NCBI RefSeq assembly: GCF_037126175.1
Contig: NZ_CP146986.1
Span: 2,322,501 to 2,386,500 of the forward strand
Source: Pseudomonas sp. RSB 5.4
Lineage (GTDB): Bacteria; Pseudomonadota; Gammaproteobacteria; Pseudomonadales; Pseudomonadaceae
Reading direction: 5' to 3'
Length of the DNA stretch: 64,000 bases
The notes under the pieces were generated by a model, which saw only the letters and a list, made by a program, of their open reading frames with translations, did no database searches and was not told where the DNA came from. The position numbers and the translations under genes are program-made. Below are positions 1-8,131 of the stretch, one piece after another (position 1 is the first letter of the stretch; every line of letters starts with the position of its first letter).

Positions 1-32
1 TGCTCGGCCGCTTGCAGGAGATGCAGCCATGA
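1..32 (+). CDS. possible 3' end of an upstream gene (partial)
   Basis: The first bases can be read as the last nine codons of a gene (L-G-R-L-Q-E-M-Q-P) ending in a TGA at 30-32. That stop overlaps the ATG of the next gene in an ATGA arrangement, the same coupling used elsewhere in this window. Too little is visible to name a product. Confidence 0.35.
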   Translation, partial: LGRLQEMQP

Positions 33-1360
33 GCGAGCGCCTGACACCGTTGCCGATGACCACCATCGTCACCACCGACCTGATCGGCATCACCCGTGGC
101 CGCTCGTTTCCCACCGATCAACTGGAGCATTATCACGCCGCCGGTTGCGGCTGGGTGCCGGCCAACAGTGCACTGACGCCCCAGGACATCATCGCCTCGA
201 CCAACCCATGGGGCGCCTATGGTGATTTGCGGTTGATCCCGGATCTGAACAGCCGCGTCACCGTCGGCAACGGCCCGGACGCCGCGGCACCAGCGCTGGA
301 CTTCATCCACGGCGACATTCGCGAGACTGATGGTCGCCCGTGGAGCGCCTGTCCGCGCACGTTGTTGCGCGATGAAATCGAGCGCTATCGCGACAACCTC
401 GGCTTGCAGGTCAACGCCGCGTTCGAACACGAATTCAACCTGCATGCCGGTTTTGCCGAGCATCTGGCGTTTTCCCTTGAAGCCCAGCGTCAGGGCGCCG
501 AATTCGGCGGCTGGCTGCTCAGCGCCCTGCGCGCCGGCGGTGTCGAGCCAGAGATGTTCCTGCCCGAATACGGCAAGCACCAATACGAAATCACCTGCCG
601 GCCGACGCTCGGTGTGGCGGCGGCGGATCGTGCGGTCAACGTGCGCGAGATCACTCGCGAAATCGCCCGGCAAATGGGCGTCGACGTCAGTTTCGCGCCG
701 AAAACCAAGGCCGATGCGGTGTGCAACGGTGTGCACCTGCACGTCAGCCTGCTCGACCTGCAAGGTCTGCCGCTGCTTTACGACGCCGGCACCAGCAACG
801 GTCTGTCGACCCTCGGCCAGCATTGGGCCGCGGGGATCCTGCATTACCTGCCAGCGCTGTGTGCGTTCACCGCGCCGACGCCGGTTTCGTATGAGCGCCT
901 GCAGCCGCATCACTGGAGCGCGTCCTATGCGTGTCTGGGGCAGCAGAACCGTGAAGCGGCGTTGCGCATTTGTCCGACCGTGAGCCTGGGCTGCAAATCC
1001 GTGGCGGCGCAGTACAACCTGGAATTCCGCGCCATGGACGCTACCGCCTCGCCGCATCTGGCGATGGCCGCGCTGCTGATTGCCGGACGCCTGGGCATCG
1101 AACAGCGCCTGGCGCTGAACGCGATCACCGACGACATTCCCGATTCACTCAACGACGAGCAACGCAAGGCCCGGGGCATCGTTGCCCTGCCCGCCTCGCT
1201 GGCGCAGGCGCTGGATTGCCTGCGTGACAGTGCCGCCTTCAATCAATGGCTGCCCAAGCCGTTGCTCGACACTTACCACGCCCTTAAAACCGAGGAACTG
1301 GCGCTGACGGAACAGCTCTCGCCCGCTGACCTGTGTGAGCACTATGCACGCCTGTACTGA
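29..1360 (+). CDS. glutamine synthetase family protein (gamma-glutamyl ligase type)
   Basis: A 443-residue protein of the type I glutamine synthetase fold. It shows the metal and substrate motifs of the family: E-x-E in AFEHEF (about residues 131-136), a Glu in the YGKHQYEI block (about 181-188), GVHLHVS (about 234-240) and an FRAMDATASPHL block near the C-terminus that matches the family R..D...NP motif. Paralogues such as PuuA join glutamate to amines in polyamine catabolism. The neighbours here (N-formylglutamate amidohydrolase-like enzyme, APC permease) suggest use of an imported amine or amino acid rather than ammonia assimilation. The ATG sits in an ATGA overlap with a possible upstream stop, and the 3' end overlaps the next gene. 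The substrate cannot be read from sequence. Confidence 0.85.
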   Translation: MSERLTPLPMTTIVTTDLIGITRGRSFPTDQLEHYHAAGCGWVPANSALTPQDIIASTNPWGAYGDLRLIPDLNSRVTVGNGPDAAAPALDFIHGDIRETDGRPWSACPRTLLRDEIERYRDNLGLQVNAAFEHEFNLHAGFAEHLAFSLEAQRQGAEFGGWLLSALRAGGVEPEMFLPEYGKHQYEITCRPTLGVAAADRAVNVREITREIARQMGVDVSFAPKTKADAVCNGVHLHVSLLDLQGLPLLYDAGTSNGLSTLGQHWAAGILHYLPALCAFTAPTPVSYERLQPHHWSASYACLGQQNREAALRICPTVSLGCKSVAAQYNLEFRAMDATASPHLAMAALLIAGRLGIEQRLALNAITDDIPDSLNDEQRKARGIVALPASLAQALDCLRDSAAFNQWLPKPLLDTYHALKTEELALTEQLSPADLCEHYARLY

Positions 1361-2096
1361 ATCCGCCGAGCAGGGGTTGTACACCCGCCCGGTCTACAAC
1401 CTGAGCCGCGAAGATTCATCGTATCCGTTGATCCTGGTGTGTGAGCACGCCAGCCGCTACATCCCCGAGGCCCTGAGCAATCTGGGCCTGGACGATGCAG
1501 CCGCGCGCGAGCACATCGCCTGGGACATCGGCGCACTGCAACTGGCTGAAAAGCTCTCGGAGAGACTCGGCGCGACGCTGTTGAGCGCCAACTATTCACG
1601 GCTGCTGATCGACCTCAATCGGCCCCGGCATGCCCCCGACAGCATTCCGGCGCAGAGCGAGATTTATCAGGTGCCCGGCAACCGCGACCTGGACGAAGCC
1701 ACTCGCGAGTACCGGCGCCAGAGCTTGTTCAAACCGTTTCACGCCCGGCTGCAGACCCTGATCGACCAACGCGTCGCACAAGGCCAAGCGGTACGGGTGG
1801 TAGGGATTCACAGTTTTACCCCGGTGTATTACGGCCAGCCGCGGCCGCTGGAAGTCGGCGTGCTGTTCGGTCAGGCCAAAACGTACGCCCAGCGGGTGAT
1901 CGATGGCCTCGGCCAGCACCCGCTGAAAGTCGCGGGCAACCAGCCGTACCGGATTGATCCGCTGGGTGACATGACCGTGCCGGTGCATGGCGATGCCCGA
2001 GGACTGGAATCGGTGTTGATCGAGGTGCGCAACGACCTGCTGCGCACTCCGGAAGCGGTATCGCTGTGGGCCGAACGCCTGGCACCGCTGCTGTAA
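1344..2096 (+). CDS. N-formylglutamate amidohydrolase family protein
   Basis: About 250 residues with the family hallmarks: LILVCEHAS near the N-terminus, an RLLIDLNRP segment and a VVGIHSFTP segment. Zn-dependent family members hydrolyse N-formylglutamate, and relatives act on other N-acyl or gamma-linked amino acids. It overlaps the end of the glutamine synthetase-like gene, so the two are probably translated together. An in-frame GTG at 1335 would add three residues; the ATG at 1344 is preferred only because it is a standard start. Hut genes are absent nearby, so a role in histidine breakdown is not supported. More likely it cleaves an intermediate produced by the neighbouring ligase. Confidence 0.8.
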   Translation: MHACTESAEQGLYTRPVYNLSREDSSYPLILVCEHASRYIPEALSNLGLDDAAAREHIAWDIGALQLAEKLSERLGATLLSANYSRLLIDLNRPRHAPDSIPAQSEIYQVPGNRDLDEATREYRRQSLFKPFHARLQTLIDQRVAQGQAVRVVGIHSFTPVYYGQPRPLEVGVLFGQAKTYAQRVIDGLGQHPLKVAGNQPYRIDPLGDMTVPVHGDARGLESVLIEVRNDLLRTPEAVSLWAERLAPLL

Positions 2097-2172
2097 AGAC
2101 TGCTGACGCTGTAAACGACGGACCGATATAACAACTAAAAACGTTCGATAGGCTGACAAGGAGTTGCGCTTC

Positions 2173-3522
2173 ATGGAAATAGAACAGTTCGGCTACAAAC
2201 AGGAGTTGAAACGTAGCCTGACACTGACCGACCTGGTGGTGTACGGGATGATCTTCATGATCCCCATCGCCCCGTTTGGCGTGTATGGCTACGTCAATGC
2301 CGAGGCGCCCGGGATGGTGCCGCTGGCTTATATCATCGGCATGGTCGCGATGCTGTTCACTGCACTGAGCTACGGCAGCATGGCCAAGGCGTTTCCGATC
2401 GCCGGTTCGGTATATTCCTACGCGCAACGCGGCCTCAATCAACACGTCGGGTTCATCGCCGGCTGGCTGATGCTGCTCGACTACCTGCTGATTCCGCCGC
2501 TGCTGTACGTCTACGCGGCAATGGCCCTCAACCATCTGTACCCGGACATTCCGAAGGTCGGTTTCATTCTGGCGTTCCTGGTCAGCGCGACATTCGTCAA
2601 CCTGCGCGGCATCACCTTCACCGCACGGATGAACATCATTTTCCTGCTGGCGCAGCTGGTGGTGCTGGGGATCTTCCTGTTCTACGCCTGGAATGCCCTG
2701 CACAACGGCGGCGGCAACGGCGAGCTGACCCTGGCGCCGCTGTATCACCCGGAAACATTCAACTTCGCTCTGCTGATGCAGGCCGTGTCGATTGCCGTAC
2801 TGTCGTTCCTCGGCTTCGATGCAATCTCGACCCTCGCCGAAGAAATCAAGGGTGACCCGGGCAAAAGCGTCGGCCGCGCAGCGCTGATCACCCTGGTGGT
2901 GATGGGCGTGATTTTCGTCGCGCAAACCTGGATCGCCACCGATCTGGCCGCCGGCATGGGCTTCAAATCCGCCGACACCGCGTTCTATGAAATCGCCGAA
3001 ATCGCGGCCGGCAGCTGGCTGGCAACCCTGACCGGTGTTGCAACCGCGCTGGCCTGGGGCGTTGCGGTGGCGATCACCTCGCAAGCCGCGGTGTCGCGCC
3101 TGCTGTTCGGCATGGCCCGCGATGGCAAGTTGCCGAAAGTGCTGGCCAAGGTGCACCCGAAGCACAACACCCCGTACCTGAGCATTTATCTGGTGGCGGT
3201 GCTGTCGCTGGTGATCTGCTACCTGTTCATCAACTCGGTGGACACCCTGACCTCGCTGGTCAACTTTGGAGCCCTCAGCGGTTTCATGCTGCTGCACCTG
3301 ACAGTGATCAACTACTACTGGCGTCGGCAGAAGTCCGGTCAGGTGGTGCGCCATCTGATCTGCCCGGTGATCGGTTTCATCATCGTCGCCGCCATCATGT
3401 ACAACATGGGCGTCGATGCGCAGAAACTCGGCCTGATCTGGATCGCTCTGGGTCTGGTGTACCTGTTCTTCCTGAACAAACTCGGCGCCAGCACCGCGCT
3501 GCCTGACCCGAGCAATGGCTGA
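2173..3522 (+). CDS. APC superfamily amino acid/polyamine permease
   Basis: A 449-residue polytopic inner-membrane protein with about 12 hydrophobic segments. The first follows a short polar N-terminus at LTDLVVYGMIFMIPIAPFGV. A GFDAISTLAEE segment in the middle is typical of amino-acid/polyamine-organocation permeases of the PuuP/YhdG kind. A strong Shine-Dalgarno sequence (AAGGAG, 2159-2164) lies 8 bases before the ATG at 2173, which favours that start over an in-frame TTG at 2164. It sits 76 bases after the amidohydrolase gene and probably imports the compound that the two upstream enzymes process. The transported compound is not predictable. Confidence 0.88.
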   Translation: MEIEQFGYKQELKRSLTLTDLVVYGMIFMIPIAPFGVYGYVNAEAPGMVPLAYIIGMVAMLFTALSYGSMAKAFPIAGSVYSYAQRGLNQHVGFIAGWLMLLDYLLIPPLLYVYAAMALNHLYPDIPKVGFILAFLVSATFVNLRGITFTARMNIIFLLAQLVVLGIFLFYAWNALHNGGGNGELTLAPLYHPETFNFALLMQAVSIAVLSFLGFDAISTLAEEIKGDPGKSVGRAALITLVVMGVIFVAQTWIATDLAAGMGFKSADTAFYEIAEIAAGSWLATLTGVATALAWGVAVAITSQAAVSRLLFGMARDGKLPKVLAKVHPKHNTPYLSIYLVAVLSLVICYLFINSVDTLTSLVNFGALSGFMLLHLTVINYYWRRQKSGQVVRHLICPVIGFIIVAAIMYNMGVDAQKLGLIWIALGLVYLFFLNKLGASTALPDPSNG

Positions 3523-3532
3523 CAAGAAAAAG

Positions 3533-3567
3533 AGCGGCGTCTGACAACAAATCAGGCGACCGCCGCT
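3533..3567 (+). terminator. hairpin after the permease gene
   Basis: An inverted repeat with 7-base arms (AGCGGCG at 3533-3539, CGCCGCT at 3561-3567) and an inner CTGA/TCAG pairing. The T-run after it is weak, so it may attenuate rather than stop transcription between the permease and the succinyltransferase genes. Confidence 0.4.
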
Positions 3568-3641
3568 TTAAAGCGTGGCAATCGACAGTGATAGTCAGGT
3601 TCGGTGGGGATCACCGGACCCTTTGATACAGGAGTGCATCC

Positions 3642-4658
3642 ATGCTGGTCTTACGCCCAGTCGAGCCAACCGACCTGCCGCAATTGCAGCAACTGGCCCG
3701 CGACAGTCTGGTCGGCGTTACGTCGCTGCCGGACGACAGCGAACGCCTGCGCGAAAAAATCGCCGGTTCCTGCGCCTCGTTCGACAGCGATATTCAGGCG
3801 CAAGGCCCGGAGAACTACTTCTTCGTACTGGAAGACCTCGACACTCGGCGGCTGGTCGGTTGCTCGGAGATCCTTGCCACTGCCGGTTTCAACGAACCGT
3901 TCTACAGCCTGCGCAACCGCCACTTCACCAGTGCCTCGCGGGAGCTGAACATCGAGCACGGGGTGCCGGCGCTGTCGCTGTGTCACGACCTCAACGACCA
4001 CACCCTGCTGCGCGGTTTTCACATCGACAACGCGCTGGTGCGCAGCGCTTTTTCCGAATTGCTGTCGCGGGCGCGGCTGCTGTTCATCGCCGCTCACGCG
4101 CAACGTTTCGCCGATGCGGTGATCACCGAAATCGTCGGCTACAGCGACGAGAACGGTCATTCGCCGTTCTGGGATGCACTGGGCAAGCACTTCTTCGACC
4201 TGCCCTACGTCGAGGCCGAGCGCCTGTGCGGTCTGCAAAGTCGCACGTTTCTCGCCGAACTGATGCCGCAGTACCCGATTTATGTGCCGATGCTGCCCCT
4301 GGCGGCGCAGGAATGCATCGGCCGGATTCACCCGGATGGCCAGGAAGCGTTCGACATCCTCGAACGTGAAGGCTTTGAAACCAACAGCTACATCGATCTG
4401 TTTGATGCGGGTCCAACCCTGTATGCGCGCACCGCGAACATCCGTTCGATCGCCCACAGCCAGACCGCCACCGTGCGCCAGCAAGCGCCGATCGACGCGC
4501 GTGGCCGTTATCTGTTGAGCAACGACGCACTGCACGGCTTCCGGGCCATCGTCGCCGAACTGGATTACCAGCCTGAGCAACCGCTGTCGCTGACGCCGGA
4601 TCTGTGTGTGGCACTGAAGGTCACCGATGGCAGCACGATCAGGCTGATAGCCCTGTGA
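3642..4658 (+). CDS. arginine N-succinyltransferase-like protein, AruF type
   Basis: A 338-residue member of the AstA/AruF/AruG family. Family members transfer succinyl from succinyl-CoA to the alpha-amino group of arginine or ornithine, the first step of the succinyltransferase pathway. It begins MLVLRPVEPTDLPQL and keeps the signature blocks GVTSLPDD, FFVLEDL, VVTEIVGYSDENG-like (here ITEIVGYSDENG), SPFWDALGKHFF and FLAELMPQYPIYV. An RBS (CAGGAG) precedes the ATG. The normal aru operon partners (aruC, aruD, aruB, aruE) are not adjacent, and the middle region reads differently from the AruF I remember. This is therefore probably a paralogue, forming a heteromer with the next gene. Confidence 0.82.
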   Translation: MLVLRPVEPTDLPQLQQLARDSLVGVTSLPDDSERLREKIAGSCASFDSDIQAQGPENYFFVLEDLDTRRLVGCSEILATAGFNEPFYSLRNRHFTSASRELNIEHGVPALSLCHDLNDHTLLRGFHIDNALVRSAFSELLSRARLLFIAAHAQRFADAVITEIVGYSDENGHSPFWDALGKHFFDLPYVEAERLCGLQSRTFLAELMPQYPIYVPMLPLAAQECIGRIHPDGQEAFDILEREGFETNSYIDLFDAGPTLYARTANIRSIAHSQTATVRQQAPIDARGRYLLSNDALHGFRAIVAELDYQPEQPLSLTPDLCVALKVTDGSTIRLIAL

Positions 4659-4719
4659 ACCGCCCCCGGCTGCACACCCAACGACAGTGCCCGAACAGGC
4701 GCGTACAAGGAGTTACCGC

Positions 4720-5754
4720 ATGATCGTCCGTCCGGTCAAAGTCAGCGACCTGCCAGCGCTGATGACCCTGGTGCAACAGGCCGGCCCGGGGTTCACCACC
4801 CTGCCGGCCAATGAGGATCGCCTCGCCCACCGGGTGCGCTGGGCCCAGCGCGCGTTCGCCGAACAGGTAGAACGCGCCGATGCCGATTATCTATTCGTGC
4901 TCGAAGACGACGACCTGCGTGTGGTCGGCGTCAGCGCCCTGACCGGCGCAGTCGGCCTGCGCGAGCCGTGGTACAACTACCGGGTCGGCCTGACCGTGAG
5001 TTCGGCACCGGATCTGGGCATTTCGAGGCAGATCCCTACACTGTTCCTCAACAATGAGCTGACGGGCCAGTCGGAACTGTGTTCGCTGTTCCTGCACCCT
5101 GAACACCGCCAAGGCAGCAACGGTCGATTGCTGTCGTTGGGGCGCCTGCTGTTCGTCGCCGAATTCCCGCAGCTGTTTGGCGAGAAGATGATCGCCGAAC
5201 TGCGCGGCAGTGCCGATGAGCTCGGTTGCTCGCCGTTCTGGGACAGCCTCGGCCGGCACTTTTTCAAGATGGATTTCAGCCACGCCGACCACTTGTCGGG
5301 CCTGGGCAACAAGTCGTTCATCGCCGAACTGATGCCGCGCCAGCCGTTGTACACCTGCATGCTCACCGAGCAGGCGCAAGCGGTCATCGGCCAACCGCAC
5401 CCGAACACCGAACCGGCGCTGAAGATCCTGCGCGCAGAAGGCTTCACGCATAAGGGCTACATCGACATCTTCGACGGCGGCCCGGTGATCGAGGCGCCGA
5501 TCGGCAACATTCGCACCGTGCGCGACAGCCTGGCGCTGACCCTGAGCCTCGGCACGCCGGACGAACAGGCCCCCTTGTGGCTGATCCATAACCGTCGCCT
5601 GGAGAACTGCCGCATCACCGTGGCCCCCGGTCGTCTGGTCGGCAATACCCTGGTGGTCGACCGCATCACCGCCAAGCGCCTGCAACTGCAACCGGGCAAT
5701 TCGGTGCGCGCCGCGTTGCTGCCCAGGCAACAGCAACAGGCGGTAGCGGCCTGA
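4720..5754 (+). CDS. arginine N-succinyltransferase-like protein, AruG type
   Basis: A 344-residue partner of the preceding gene. It begins MIVRPVKVSDLPAL and carries the AruG-like blocks LPANEDRLAHRV, YLFVLEDDD, VGLREPWYNYRVGL, IPTLFLNNELTGQSELCSLF, SPFWDSLGRHFFKM and FIAELMPRQPLY. The ATG at 4720 has a strong RBS (AAGGAG) and matches where AruG proteins begin; the longer open frame from 4687 would add a tail with no family support. In P. aeruginosa, AruF and AruG are the two subunits of arginine/ornithine succinyltransferase. Here the pair is separated from a full aru operon, which suggests a different or extra substrate. Confidence 0.82.
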   Translation: MIVRPVKVSDLPALMTLVQQAGPGFTTLPANEDRLAHRVRWAQRAFAEQVERADADYLFVLEDDDLRVVGVSALTGAVGLREPWYNYRVGLTVSSAPDLGISRQIPTLFLNNELTGQSELCSLFLHPEHRQGSNGRLLSLGRLLFVAEFPQLFGEKMIAELRGSADELGCSPFWDSLGRHFFKMDFSHADHLSGLGNKSFIAELMPRQPLYTCMLTEQAQAVIGQPHPNTEPALKILRAEGFTHKGYIDIFDGGPVIEAPIGNIRTVRDSLALTLSLGTPDEQAPLWLIHNRRLENCRITVAPGRLVGNTLVVDRITAKRLQLQPGNSVRAALLPRQQQQAVAA

Positions 5755-5876
5755 ATTCCTCTCCTCCCTCGCAAATTCGTCATGAACCTTGACCCATTCG
5801 CGTGATAGCCTTTTCATTCTTCGGCGTTGACACCTTTGCTCAAGCCGTTCCATTCCTTTGTATTGGTGGAACTCGT

Positions 5877-6746
5877 ATGACCAGGCTTTCCCATCAAGAT
5901 TTGCGCCGTAACTTCCGTCAATTGCTGGCTTCGGACACCTGCTACCACACCGCCTCGGTGTTCGATCCGATGTCCGCGCGCATTGCCGCTGACCTGGGTT
6001 TTGAAGTGGGGATCCTCGGCGGCTCCGTGGCCTCGCTGCAAGTGCTGGGCGCCCCCGACTTTGCCCTGATCACCCTCAGCGAGTTCGCCGAACAGGCCAC
6101 CCGCATCGGCCGCGTCGCCCAACTGCCGGTGATCGCCGACGCCGACCACGGCTACGGCAACGCCCTTAACGTGATGCGCACCATCGTCGAACTGGAACGC
6201 GCCGGCGTCGCCGCCCTGACCATCGAAGATACCCTGCTGCCGGCGCAATTCGGCCGCAAATCCACCGACCTGATCTCGGTCGCCGAAGGCGTCGGCAAGA
6301 TCCGCGCGGCGCTGGAAGCCCGGGTCGATTCGGAAATGGCGATCATCGCCCGCACCAACGCCGGGATCCTGCCAAATCAGGAAATCATCAGCCGTACCAA
6401 GCAATACCAGGCTGCCGGTGCCGATGGCATCTGCATGGTCGGCGTGCAGGACTTCGATCAGCTTGAGCAAATTGCCGAGCACCTGAGCGTCCCGCTGATG
6501 CTGGTCACCTACGGCAACCCGGCGCTGCGCGACGACAAGCGCCTGGCTGAACTCGGCGTACGCGTGACCATCGACGGCCATGGCGCCTATTTCGCGGCGA
6601 TCAAGGCAACGTACGACAGCCTGCGCGAACAGCGGCAGATCTTCACTCAGGCCTCCGACCTGAGCGCCACGGAACTCACGCACACCTACACCCAGCCAGA
6701 GGATTACATTCTCTGGGCGAAGGAATACATGAGCGTGAAGGAATGA
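5877..6746 (+). CDS. oxaloacetate decarboxylase, isocitrate lyase/PEP mutase superfamily
   Basis: A 289-residue TIM-barrel protein close in sequence style to the Pseudomonas oxaloacetate decarboxylase PA4872. It shows [31 protein letters not shown] (Mg-binding acidic residues), TIEDTLLP and IIARTNAG. It converts oxaloacetate to pyruvate and CO2 in the known family member. The ATG at 5877 begins [17 protein letters not shown], which fits the family N-terminus; the open frame upstream is not needed. It lies 122 bases downstream of the AruG-like gene and could feed carbon from amino-acid breakdown into pyruvate. It may have its own promoter. Confidence 0.85.
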   Translation: MTRLSHQDLRRNFRQLLASDTCYHTASVFDPMSARIAADLGFEVGILGGSVASLQVLGAPDFALITLSEFAEQATRIGRVAQLPVIADADHGYGNALNVMRTIVELERAGVAALTIEDTLLPAQFGRKSTDLISVAEGVGKIRAALEARVDSEMAIIARTNAGILPNQEIISRTKQYQAAGADGICMVGVQDFDQLEQIAEHLSVPLMLVTYGNPALRDDKRLAELGVRVTIDGHGAYFAAIKATYDSLREQRQIFTQASDLSATELTHTYTQPEDYILWAKEYMSVKE

Positions 6747-6785
6747 TTGCCCTCTGATCCGAAGAGCCTCGGTCAACTCTAAAGA

Positions 6786-6813
6786 TGGCCGGTAGACGCA
6801 ATGTCACCGGCCA
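6786..6813 (+). terminator. hairpin after oxaloacetate decarboxylase gene
   Basis: Eight-base arms TGGCCGGT (6786-6793) and ACCGGCCA (6806-6813) around a 12-base loop, 40 bases after the stop codon. There is no U-run, so its action as an intrinsic terminator is uncertain. Confidence 0.4.
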
Positions 6814-6904
6814 GTTGCGAGGACAGGCGAATTAATCGCCGTCAACTTCTACCCAGCGATACACACCCACAAACAAACACCAACATTTAACAACAACTAC
6901 CGAG

Positions 6905-6932
6905 TTGATATTAACTATCGCCTCCCTATAAT
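6905..6932 (+). promoter_or_regulatory. near-consensus sigma-70 promoter of the small-peptide operon
   Basis: A -35 box TTGATA (6905-6910), a 16-base spacer and a perfect -10 box TATAAT (6927-6932) lie in an AT-rich stretch. Transcription would start near 6939, giving a leader of about 90 bases before the ATG at 7030. It is the best promoter seen by eye in the window and predicts strong expression of the first peptide. Confidence 0.72.
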
Positions 6933-6940
6933 CGCAACCC

Positions 6941-6962
6941 GTTAAACAGCAAAAAGTTTAAC
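6941..6962 (+). promoter_or_regulatory. inverted repeat at the predicted start site (operator candidate)
   Basis: Perfect 7-base arms GTTAAAC (6941-6947) and GTTTAAC (6956-6962) lie just after the -10 box, where a repressor would block initiation. It could equally be a short hairpin at the 5' end of the mRNA. Confidence 0.4.
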
Positions 6963-7029
6963 ACCCGAATATCAAACTTAAATTTATATACCGAGCAATA
7001 TTCCGCTCAACTCACGACAAGGATTCGTC

Positions 7030-7209
7030 ATGAAAACCGTTACTGCCAATTGGCAAACAACGCCTCTGCTGCGCGCAGAAACCAAAGTCATCAACATGCC
7101 AACCAAGTCCGCCCACGCGGCCAACTGCCCGGGCTGGGACGGCCTGCGATTTAACGTCGGCAACCTTCACGAGATCAAGAAACTCCGTACGCTGCCCGCT
7201 CTGGCTTAA
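7030..7209 (+). CDS. small peptide, first of two paralogues (unknown; RiPP precursor-like)
   Basis: A 59-residue peptide, with AAGGA before the ATG. It aligns with the 58-residue product of 8805-8981 along nearly its whole length. Shared residues are W8, T11-P12-L13-L14, A16, V20-I21-N22, P24, C33, G35, and near the end an aromatic followed by NVGN-L/I-HEIK (here FNVGNLHEIK, about residues 41-50). There is no signal peptide and no hydrophobic helix. Conserved blocks at both ends around a variable alanine-rich middle, together with the single conserved Cys, would suit a precursor for modifying enzymes or a small binding protein. I do not recognise the family. The strong upstream promoter and a following hairpin suggest it is made in excess over the next genes. 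Confidence 0.72.
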   Translation: MKTVTANWQTTPLLRAETKVINMPTKSAHAANCPGWDGLRFNVGNLHEIKKLRTLPALA

Positions 7210-7225
7210 CCCTCGGAGCTGTACC

Positions 7226-7266
7226 GCAGATGTCAGCGTTCAGGCAACTTCAGCGCTGACATCTGC
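7226..7266 (+). terminator. 13-bp perfect hairpin between peptide 1 and the next gene
   Basis: Perfect 13-base arms (7226-7238 and 7254-7266, GCAGATGTCAGCG and its complement) around a 15-base loop, 16 bases after the peptide stop. No T-run follows, so it looks more like an RNA stabiliser, processing site or partial attenuator. It could give high peptide 1 and lower downstream expression from one transcript. Confidence 0.6.
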
Positions 7267-7357
7267 TGACCAAAACAAAATAACAAACCCTGATTATTGC
7301 GCCTGATCAAATATTCGCAAACGTACATTTGACAGCACAAAAACAAAGCGACTTCCC

Positions 7358-8131
7358 ATGATAAAAAACCTGCTCACCCCAGACTTGACGCCTGACCAGC
7401 TTATTACCTGCATCAAGACAATAAACATGGGGAATGAAGTAAAGCGTCTGGCCGACCAGTTATCCGAACCTGCAGCAGATACCGAGAATTTATCCCGTCA
7501 CGCCGCGATCATGAAAGCGACGAACATCCACACTGGAACGTTGACGTTATATTGCAACAAAGATGGAAACATCAGCCTCAAGGCACCTGATAACGCACCC
7601 GCGCCTGAGCAGTTCTATTCCGTACCCGGAAACAGCGTTCTGTTCGCCATCAACGGGCAATCGTATTCCATTCAGCTTTATCGGCTGGACGGTGAATATC
7701 TGACTCGCGCAGAACAGGTGATCGTGGATGCCGAAAATCCGTTGTTCATCGACGGCAGCAAAACGCTGTACGACAGCAATCCCGAAGGAAACGGGCACCC
7801 GGCGTTTATCGGCAGCATCAATCTGCCCGATAGAACCGCAGACATCAGTGTGTTCGACCCTCGCTCATTGCGCAAAATCGGCTGGTTCCCTCATGACGAC
7901 AGCGCCGCGCGCTTTCTGGTGAGTCTTGAATTGCTTGAAGCGGCACAGGACCCCGGAGCCTGCAAAGTGGCCCAGGAGTTGATTTATCACTATCACCCCG
8001 CTGTCGTCTGGAAGGCCTTTCAGATGATCAGCAGAACGGATCGACAGACCGCGCTGAATTGCGCCCCGCTGTTGAGAAACCTGCAAGACAGTCGCCTGAA
8101 CCATTTACTCGACCAGTGTGAGGCGGCATGA
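7358..8131 (+). CDS. uncharacterised protein of the peptide operon (A)
   Basis: A 257-residue cytoplasmic protein with no signal peptide or membrane segment. The middle (about residues 60-185) is rich in beta-strand-like repeats (TLTLYCNKDGNISL, FYSVPGNSVLFAINGQ, YSIQLYRLDGEYL), which suggests a beta-barrel or cupin-like fold. The last 70 residues are helical (LVSLELLEAAQDPGACKVAQ, then YHYHPAVVWKAFQMI) and look like HEAT-type helices. His pairs (YHYHP) and several Cys residues could bind metal. It follows peptide 1 by 148 bases and overlaps the next gene by ATGA. A role as partner or maturation protein of the flanking peptides is inferred only from position. I do not recognise the family. 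Confidence 0.7.
   Translation: MIKNLLTPDLTPDQLITCIKTINMGNEVKRLADQLSEPAADTENLSRHAAIMKATNIHTGTLTLYCNKDGNISLKAPDNAPAPEQFYSVPGNSVLFAINGQSYSIQLYRLDGEYLTRAEQVIVDAENPLFIDGSKTLYDSNPEGNGHPAFIGSINLPDRTADISVFDPRSLRKIGWFPHDDSAARFLVSLELLEAAQDPGACKVAQELIYHYHPAVVWKAFQMISRTDRQTALNCAPLLRNLQDSRLNHLLDQCEAA

Noticed and set aside
1816-3525. Long open frame (569 codons) on the minus strand opposite the permease gene
   Set aside because: It is a shadow of GC-rich codon use in the amidohydrolase and permease genes. Its product is low-complexity, rich in Q, H and R, with no family resemblance.
3642-5754. Canonical aru (arginine succinyltransferase) operon
   Set aside because: aruC, aruD, aruB and aruE are absent on both sides, so symbols aruF/aruG were not assigned.
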